10,196 nucleotides of DNA. Origin: Porticoccaceae bacterium. Its GTDB lineage: Bacteria > Pseudomonadota > Gammaproteobacteria > Pseudomonadales > Porticoccaceae. Position numbers and translations under genes: made by a program. The DNA is taken from contig JAUUYV010000025.1 of assembly GCA_030590275.1 (NCBI GenBank), positions 1-10,196 on the forward strand, in the 5' to 3' direction. Shown here one piece after another: positions 5,477-10,196 of this stretch (positions are counted from its first letter, which is position 1; each line of letters begins with the position of its first letter). The notes under the pieces are model-generated. The model was not told the DNA's origin, searched no databases, and saw nothing but the letters and a program-made list of their open reading frames with translations.

Positions 5477-6610
5477 TTATGGCAAACTCCGCGCTCGGTA
5501 ATAGGCCTCTTCTGAAATTTTGTGGTACGCAGTCACCTGCTGTAGAAATGCCTGTTGCGACTGGTAGACCTTCCTCGCCAGTGGGTCATTGGCAACCAGG
5601 TCTTCCAGCACCTGCTGGCTGATCGTACGCAATTCAACCAGAACCTCGTCGGGCAAACGCCGCAACTGAACACCATGCTCATCAACTAGCTGTACCAGTG
5701 CAGCGTTATTACGGGCGGTGTACTCATCCAGCATATCCTGGTTCACTGCTCGCGCCGCAGCCTCGACAATGGCCTGTAAGTCATCGGGCAGCGAATTCCA
5801 GGCTTCTTGATTAACAGTAAACTCAAGGGTAGAGCCCGTCTCGTGCCAACCCGGATAGTAGTAGTATTTAGCGATTTGATAAAAGCCGAAGGCCAGATCA
5901 TTGTAAGGGCCAACCCATTCCGTGGCGTCGATTACACCCGTTTGTAAAGCGGTATAGAGCTCACTTCCGGGAATAGTAACGGCCTCGCCACCCGCCCGAG
6001 TAATCACCTCACCCCCAATACCGGGAATGCGCATTTTTAAACCTTTGAGATCCGCCAGGCTATTAATTTCCCGGTTAAACCATCCCGCCATCTGCACACC
6101 GGAATTTCCTCCCGCCAGGGGCACCAGGCTAAATGGCGCATACACCTCCCGCCACAATTCCATGCCTCCACCGTAATAAAGCCAGCTATTCATCTCCTGG
6201 GCATTTAGGCCAAAAGGTACCGAGGTAAAAAATACCGATGCCGGGGTTTTCCCTTTCCAGTAATAGGCAGCTCCATGACCCATTTCTGCAGTGCCCCGAG
6301 AGACGGCGTCAAACACTTCCATCGCCGGCACAAACTGGCCATCTCCATAGACCTTTATTGTTAAACGGCCCGCACTCATGCGTTTAACTCGTTGGGCAAA
6401 TTGTTCCGGTGCTGTACCCAGACCCGGATAATTTTTCGGCCAGGTGGTAACCAACTTCCATTTGAAGGATTGCTGATCAACAAGTGCAGCTGCCACAGAT
6501 GTTCCGGCAGCATCTCCCGCAATACCCTTAGCGCCAGTAGATGACGCCTGCTCTCCGCATGAAACGAGTAAAAACATCAGCAACAGGCTGATCGCAAATC
6601 GGGCCATCAT
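5477..6610 (-). CDS. TRAP transporter solute-binding lipoprotein (DctP/TakP-like)
   Basis: This 377-residue protein is the extracytoplasmic substrate receptor of a tripartite ATP-independent periplasmic transporter. Residues 1-17 are a lipoprotein signal with lipobox LVSC, so Cys18 should be lipidated; Gly19 rather than Asp at +2 is consistent with outer-membrane sorting. A low-complexity A/G/S linker (20-45) leads into the DctP domain (50-365). The ligand-contacting arginine is probably R194 in LKMRIPG, and IDATEWVGPYNDLAFG (227-242, with E231-W232) matches the segment that binds sodium and ligand in the 2-oxo-acid receptor TakP; YYYYPGWHE (249-257) is also typical. The likely substrates are 2-oxo acids or similar carboxylates, by family only. 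The ATG at 6610 follows GGAG by 6 nt; a second ATG adjoins it. No dctQ or dctM permease gene lies on either side, so any membrane partner is encoded elsewhere. It is 71 bp downstream of uvrD and may be partly co-transcribed. Confidence 0.92.
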   Translation of the reverse strand: MMARFAISLLLMFLLVSCGEQASSTGAKGIAGDAAGTSVAAALVDQQSFKWKLVTTWPKNYPGLGTAPEQFAQRVKRMSAGRLTIKVYGDGQFVPAMEVFDAVSRGTAEMGHGAAYYWKGKTPASVFFTSVPFGLNAQEMNSWLYYGGGMELWREVYAPFSLVPLAGGNSGVQMAGWFNREINSLADLKGLKMRIPGIGGEVITRAGGEAVTIPGSELYTALQTGVIDATEWVGPYNDLAFGFYQIAKYYYYPGWHETGSTLEFTVNQEAWNSLPDDLQAIVEAAARAVNQDMLDEYTARNNAALVQLVDEHGVQLRRLPDEVLVELRTISQQVLEDLVANDPLARKVYQSQQAFLQQVTAYHKISEEAYYRARSLP

Positions 6611-6681
6611 GATAATCTCCAGTAATTAATTGAGCGACGAGCTTGTTCTATGTCGTCCTGTGAGCATCTCTAAAAACGCGC

Positions 6682-8862
6682 TTATAAAGGCTGAAGATTG
6701 GCGTACTGCAATACCAACCATTTGGCTCCTTCTTTATTAAAATTCACCTGCACCCGCGCGTGTGCACCGCTACCCTCAAAATTCAACACCACACCTTCAC
6801 CAAATTTTTTGTGATGAACCTGCTGCCCGAGTGATAGATCGCTGTCATTGGGCTCAGCCAGGGTCGTGCGGCGGGATCCGGCTTTCGCCGCAAAACTAGT
6901 GGGACGGCTAACCGAGCTTTGCAGGCGTACTTCTTCGATCAGCTCACCGGGAATATCTCGCAAAAACCGAGAGGGGCCGTTGAAGCTTTCCGATCCGTAC
7001 AGTTGCCGAGCTTCGGCAAAGGTCAGGTAGAGCTTTTTCATCGCGCGGGTTATGCCCACGTAACACAGGCGACGTTCTTCTTCTAACTGGTGGGCGTCGT
7101 CCATGGACATTTTGTGGGGAAACAGGTTTTCTTCCATTCCGGTGATAAACACCAGTGGGAACTCCAGTCCTTTGGCAGAATGCAAAGTCATCAGCTGAAC
7201 CGCATCTTCACCGCCCTCGGCCTGACGCTCACCCGCATCCAGCGCAGCTTCATCGAGAAACTGAGGCAGGGCGGGAAGATCTAGGTCCTCGGCTTCATAG
7301 ACTCGACAGGCATTCACCAGTTCACCGAGATTTTCGACCCGGCCCTGGCCACGCTCTCCCTTCTCGCGGCCGTGGAATTCCACCAGACCCGACTTCTGCA
7401 AACAGTGCTCGGCAATTTCATGGAGAGGAAGCGCATTGGCTTCGGCAACTAAAGTCTCCGCTACCAGAGTATCGATCAAGTTAAGGAAACCCCGCACTGC
7501 ACCCGCAGCGCGTGGCGGTAAATCGGAGGCCAAAGCTTGCGCCGCCAGCCACAGCGACACATTTTGCTCGCGCGCCGCTTCGCGAAGCAATTGCACGGTT
7601 TTATCACCAATGCCTCGGGTTGGCGTATTGATCACCCGCTCGAAAGCCGCATCGTCATGCCGGTTAAGCAGTAAACGCAGATACGCCAGAGCATTTCGTA
7701 TTTCCAGCCGCTCGTAAAAACGATGTCCACCGTAAATACGGTAGGGCAACTGCGCGCGCAACAAAGCTTCTTCCAGTACCCGCGACTGCGCATTCGAGCG
7801 ATACAGGATCGCGGCCTCACCGAAAGCATTACCTGCTTCGGCCCATTGGCTAATGCGCTCGGCAATAAAGCGAGCTTCATCCTGTTCGTTAAAGCCGGCA
7901 TAGAGTGCTATGAGCTCGCCATCTTCGTCGCTGGTCCACAGGTTTTTACCCATGCGATCGGCATTGTGAGCAATCACCGCATTAGCGGCATTGATAATAT
8001 TGGCCGACGAACGATAGTTTTGCTCCAGCCTGACCACGCTGGTGTCGACAAAATGCTCACCAAAATCGCGGATATTTTCAATGCGGGCTCCGCGCCAGCC
8101 ATAGATAGATTGATCGTCATCCCCAACGGCGGTAACCAGAGCATCACCACTTGCCAGCATCCGCAACCAGGCATATTGAATCGCATTGGTATCCTGGAAT
8201 TCGTCTACCAAAATATGCTTGAAGCGCTGCTGGTAATGCTTCAACAACTCCGGTTTGTTCAGCCACAACTCGTGGGCGCGGAGCAAAAGCTCACCGAAAT
8301 CCACCATGCCGCCGCGCTCACAGGCCTCTTCATAGCCCTGATAAATCGAGCGCATGGTCGTGGTGAACGGATCCGAACTCTGTTGAATATGGTGAGAGCG
8401 TAATCCCTCGTCTTTTTGCCCATTGATAAACCACTGAGCCTGGCGTGGCGGCCAGTGATCCTGATCAATACCCAGGGTCTTGTAGACCCGCTTAACCAGG
8501 CGCAACTGATCGTCGCTGTCGAGGATCTGAAAGTTCTCCGGCAAGCCTGCATCTTGCCAATGACTTTTGAGCAGCCGATGGGCAAGCCCATGAAAGGTTC
8601 CTACCCACATACCCCTTGGGCTCATTTCCAGGAGCTCGTTAATGCGCTCCCGCATTTCCCGCGAGGCTTTGTTGGTAAAGGTTACCGCCAGAATTTCATG
8701 GGGTGACACGCCAATGCCACGCACTAACCAGGCGATACGATGCACCAGCACACGAGTTTTGCCACTGCCCGCACCCGCCAGAACCACCAGGTTTCCGGCA
8801 TCGTGAGTTACGGCGTCTCGCTGAGCGTCGTTAAGTGGATTAAGAATCGGGGATACGTCCAT
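6682..8862 (-). CDS. uvrD: DNA helicase II (UvrD)
   Basis: This 726-residue superfamily 1A 3'-5' DNA helicase is close in length to E. coli UvrD (720). It unwinds DNA during nucleotide excision repair and methyl-directed mismatch repair and can displace stalled RNA polymerase. All helicase motifs are present in order: Q motif (Q14 in LNDAQRDAV), Walker A AGAGSGKT (29-36, K35), Ia TFTNKA (61-66), Walker B VDEFQDTN (219-226), III GDDDQSIYGWRGA (247-259), IV EQNYRSS (280-286), V LMTLHSAKGLEFPL (557-570) and VI EEERRLCYVGITRA (594-607). The C-terminal 680-726 is the Tudor-like domain of UvrD/PcrA, containing KFGEGVV. The N-terminus MDVSPILNPLNDAQ matches the family start, so the ATG at 8862 is secure despite no clear ribosome binding site. 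I found no CTG-N10-CAG LexA box upstream, so SOS control as in E. coli is not evident. The gene is divergent from hexR. Confidence 0.97.
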   Translation of the reverse strand: MDVSPILNPLNDAQRDAVTHDAGNLVVLAGAGSGKTRVLVHRIAWLVRGIGVSPHEILAVTFTNKASREMRERINELLEMSPRGMWVGTFHGLAHRLLKSHWQDAGLPENFQILDSDDQLRLVKRVYKTLGIDQDHWPPRQAQWFINGQKDEGLRSHHIQQSSDPFTTTMRSIYQGYEEACERGGMVDFGELLLRAHELWLNKPELLKHYQQRFKHILVDEFQDTNAIQYAWLRMLASGDALVTAVGDDDQSIYGWRGARIENIRDFGEHFVDTSVVRLEQNYRSSANIINAANAVIAHNADRMGKNLWTSDEDGELIALYAGFNEQDEARFIAERISQWAEAGNAFGEAAILYRSNAQSRVLEEALLRAQLPYRIYGGHRFYERLEIRNALAYLRLLLNRHDDAAFERVINTPTRGIGDKTVQLLREAAREQNVSLWLAAQALASDLPPRAAGAVRGFLNLIDTLVAETLVAEANALPLHEIAEHCLQKSGLVEFHGREKGERGQGRVENLGELVNACRVYEAEDLDLPALPQFLDEAALDAGERQAEGGEDAVQLMTLHSAKGLEFPLVFITGMEENLFPHKMSMDDAHQLEEERRLCYVGITRAMKKLYLTFAEARQLYGSESFNGPSRFLRDIPGELIEEVRLQSSVSRPTSFAAKAGSRRTTLAEPNDSDLSLGQQVHHKKFGEGVVLNFEGSGAHARVQVNFNKEGAKWLVLQYANLQPL

Positions 8863-8879
8863 TGGACGCGAATTCTAGC

Positions 8880-8916
8880 AAACTCCGGCGTCTTGCCGGG
8901 CCTGTCGACGGAGTTT
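8880..8916 (-). repeat. Nested inverted repeats in the uvrD leader
   Basis: AAACTCC (8880-8886) is the exact complement of GGAGTTT (8910-8916), and inside it CCGGC (8885-8889) complements GCCGG (8895-8899) around a 5-nt loop. The two stems share two bases, so they compete. In a uvrD transcript this would be a 5' leader structure ending about 18 nt before the ATG, and it would pair the only GGAG near the start. Confidence 0.45.
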
Positions 8917-8968
8917 ATTTAACAGCACACTTCTCACTGTTTATTCCGACTACAAAAATAGGCTTTTC

Positions 8969-8985
8969 TTGTAGTTTATTTACAA
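8969..8985 (+). promoter_or_regulatory. Predicted HexR operator upstream of hexR
   Basis: TTGTA-N7-TACAA is a perfect 17-bp dyad (arms 8969-8973 and 8981-8985). It fits the HexR consensus I recall for gammaproteobacteria: TTGT-N7-ACAA in Pseudomonas, and a TGTAAT-like palindrome in other groups. It lies 44 bp before the hexR GTG, within the last 130 bp before the uvrD start, and its right arm contains TACAAT, a good -10 candidate. Further half-sites flank it: TACAA at 8951-8955 and TTGT at 8992-8995. Autorepression of hexR is the simplest reading. Confidence 0.65.
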
Positions 8986-9015
8986 TTATCCTTGTGGTTT
9001 GGTTCGTGCTGCCTC

Positions 9016-9020
9016 AGGAG
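9016..9020 (+). promoter_or_regulatory. Ribosome binding site fixing the hexR start
   Basis: AGGAG lies 9 nt before the GTG at 9030. It selects that GTG over the far-upstream in-frame TTG at 8862, which would translate through the operator and add 56 residues foreign to the family. Confidence 0.75.
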
Positions 9021-9029
9021 AAGAAACTG

Positions 9030-9878
9030 GTGAAACCCGCCGAACTCACCCAAACCATCAGCGATGAGTTGAGCAATCTGCGCAAATCCGAACGCAAAGT
9101 GGCAGAATTTATTCTCGTCCAGCCAGCAGATGTCGTGCGCATGCGTATCGTTGATCTGGCCGAGCGAGCGGGAGTCAGCGAACCCACCGTCGTTCGTTTT
9201 TGCCGAGCAGTGGGATGCGAAGGCTTCCAGGACTTTAAACTGGGGCTGGCTCAGCAGCTCGCCTCCAGCCCCAGTTACGGGCAGATTGCAGTCACCGACA
9301 CCGACTCAGCGGCCGAATATACCTTCAAGGTTTTCGACTCAACGGTCGATACCCTGCTCAAAGTGCGCGACTGCCTCGACCTGACTATGCTCGACCGAGC
9401 CGTAACAGCTATATGCGCAGCCAAGCGGGTAGAATTTTACGGATTTGGCGCATCCGCCGCCGTGGCTTTCGATGCTCAGCATCGGTTTTTTCGTCTGCGT
9501 CTGGTCACTGCCGCTTACTCCGACCCGCACATGCAAAATATGTCGGCCACCTCTCTTGAGCCAGGCGATGTCGTCGTCGCATTTTCCCAGTCGGGGCGTA
9601 CCCAGGCTTTGCTCGACTCCATTGAGCAAGTCAAAAAACGGGGGGCTATTGTGATTGGCCTCACCCCCAGCAACACACCAGTCGCCGAGGCTGCCAGCAT
9701 TCCCATTACCATCGACGTTAAAGAAGATATTCAGATATATACACCGCTATCTTCGCGCATTGCCCACCTGGTAGTCACCGATGTGCTCGCTATCGGTGTC
9801 GCTCAACAAAAAGGACCTCAGCTACAGGAACATCTACAGCGTCTGCAGGAAGGCCTTAGCACTTTGCGTACCCCATAA
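9030..9878 (+). CDS. hexR: HexR-type MurR/RpiR family transcriptional regulator
   Basis: This 282-residue protein begins with an RpiR helix-turn-helix domain (about 1-77), recognition region IVDLAERAGVSEPTVVRFCRAVG at 40-62, and continues with a sugar-isomerase (SIS) domain at about 125-255. The SIS phosphosugar-binding loops are GFGASAAVAFDAQHRFFRL (138-156) and FSQSGRTQALL (185-195). Length and layout fit HexR (about 285 residues), which senses 2-keto-3-deoxy-6-phosphogluconate and controls zwf, edd, eda and gap-type genes of the Entner-Doudoroff pathway. The GTG start at 9030 is chosen because it has a ribosome binding site, gives the family length and leaves the upstream HexR-type operator untranslated. 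The frame is open back to 8862, but those residues include a hydrophobic stretch not found in HexR. None of the usual target genes lies beside it; neighbours are divergent uvrD and a DUF442 gene 69 bp downstream. Confidence 0.88.
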   Translation: MKPAELTQTISDELSNLRKSERKVAEFILVQPADVVRMRIVDLAERAGVSEPTVVRFCRAVGCEGFQDFKLGLAQQLASSPSYGQIAVTDTDSAAEYTFKVFDSTVDTLLKVRDCLDLTMLDRAVTAICAAKRVEFYGFGASAAVAFDAQHRFFRLRLVTAAYSDPHMQNMSATSLEPGDVVVAFSQSGRTQALLDSIEQVKKRGAIVIGLTPSNTPVAEAASIPITIDVKEDIQIYTPLSSRIAHLVVTDVLAIGVAQQKGPQLQEHLQRLQEGLSTLRTP

Positions 9879-9895
9879 AACCCAACTAAAGTGCT
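9858..9895. repeat. 8-bp inverted repeat spanning the hexR stop codon
   Basis: AGCACTTT (9858-9865) and AAAGTGCT (9888-9895) are exact complements separated by 22 nt, with the hexR stop (9876-9878) in the loop. No T-run follows, so it is a weak terminator at best. It could be a 3' stabilising hairpin or an operator for the downstream gene. Confidence 0.35.
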
Positions 9896-9947
9896 CTATC
9901 GCCTTACTACAATTCTCTTCCATCCAAATTAAGGGAACACAACCGTC

Positions 9948-10196
9948 ATGCTACTCACCAAACAACTCACCTCGAACCTCCACGTCGCGGGACAAATCAC
10001 CGTGGCTGATGTCGCAGAAGCAGCGAAACTTGGCTTTACCGCTATCATCAATAACCGGCCCGATGGCGAGGAAGAAGGCCAACCCCTGGCCCGGGACGTA
10101 GAAGCCGCCGCCCGCGAACTCGGAATACAATACGCCCATCAACCTGTAGTTGGCAGCCAGCTTAGCCGTGACGATGCCGCCACTTTCGACAAACTC
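9948..10196 (+). CDS. DUF442/TIGR01244 phosphatase-like protein (5' part)
   Basis: The first 83 codons of a gene that runs off the window are in frame from the ATG at 9948. The opening LTSNLHVAGQITVADV, then IINNRPDGEEEGQP (33-46) and the segment QYAHQPVVGSQLSRDDAATF (61-80), are the signature of the DUF442/TIGR01244 family, a dual-specificity-phosphatase-like fold. In the family the catalytic Cys-x5-Arg loop lies about 10-15 residues further on, beyond the window. The domain occurs alone (about 110-150 residues) or fused to a metallo-beta-lactamase domain in Blh-type sulfur dioxygenases; which form this is cannot be decided. An AAGGGA 11 nt before the ATG is a passable ribosome binding site. 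It follows hexR by 69 bp in the same direction and may be co-transcribed. Confidence 0.85.
   Translation, partial: MLLTKQLTSNLHVAGQITVADVAEAAKLGFTAIINNRPDGEEEGQPLARDVEAAARELGIQYAHQPVVGSQLSRDDAATFDKL

Noticed and set aside
7723..8403. Long plus-strand open frame (226 codons) inside uvrD
   Set aside because: It is antisense to conserved helicase motifs of uvrD and arises from that gene's codon composition; its product resembles no known protein.
8862..9029. Upstream in-frame extension of hexR to a TTG at 8862
   Set aside because: It would overlap the divergent uvrD start codon, translate through the HexR operator and add 56 residues foreign to the family. The GTG at 9030 with its ribosome binding site is preferred.
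8863..9029. LexA (SOS) box for uvrD
   Set aside because: I looked for CTG-N10-CAG in the uvrD/hexR gap and found none; the nearest CTG...CAG pair (8902-8924) has the wrong spacing.

Overview
The window reads as ordinary chromosomal DNA of a gammaproteobacterium. The gene set (FabY-type ketoacyl synthase, HexR, YheV, YrdA-type gamma carbonic anhydrase, UvrD) and the moderate base composition suggest a Pseudomonas-related or Cellvibrionales-like, possibly marine lineage. That assignment is inferred from protein resemblance alone. There are no rRNA or tRNA genes, CRISPR arrays, insertion sequences or phage genes.

Layout. Bases 1-394 hold no convincing gene. A minus-strand zinc-ribbon gene (yheV-like, 395-634) and a plus-strand gamma carbonic anhydrase (776-1321) diverge from a 141-bp gap. 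The carbonic anhydrase converges, 19 bp apart, with a large minus-strand beta-ketoacyl synthase (fabY-like, 1341-3233). That gene diverges from a GlxA/AraC-type regulator (3343-4386) through a 109-bp gap in which two plausible sigma-70 promoters overlap at their -35 hexamers. A VOC/glyoxalase-fold gene (4474-4974) follows on the plus strand with its own likely promoter. Then come three minus-strand genes: an unrecognised 71-residue basic protein (5062-5277), a TRAP-type solute-binding lipoprotein (5477-6610) and DNA helicase II, uvrD (6682-8862). uvrD diverges from hexR (9030-9878), and a DUF442/TIGR01244 phosphatase-like gene (9948 to the window end) follows hexR in the same direction.

How the parts relate. 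Most are single-gene units with separate housekeeping roles: fatty acid synthesis initiation, DNA repair, and control of central carbon metabolism. The clearest regulatory signal is a near-perfect HexR-type operator at 8969-8985, just upstream of the corrected hexR start, which predicts autoregulation. I found no clear undescribed multigene system. The points most worth a second look are the small unknown gene with its pseudoknot-like leader, the shared fabY/regulator promoter region, the orphan TRAP binding lipoprotein, and the HexR operator with its extra half-sites.
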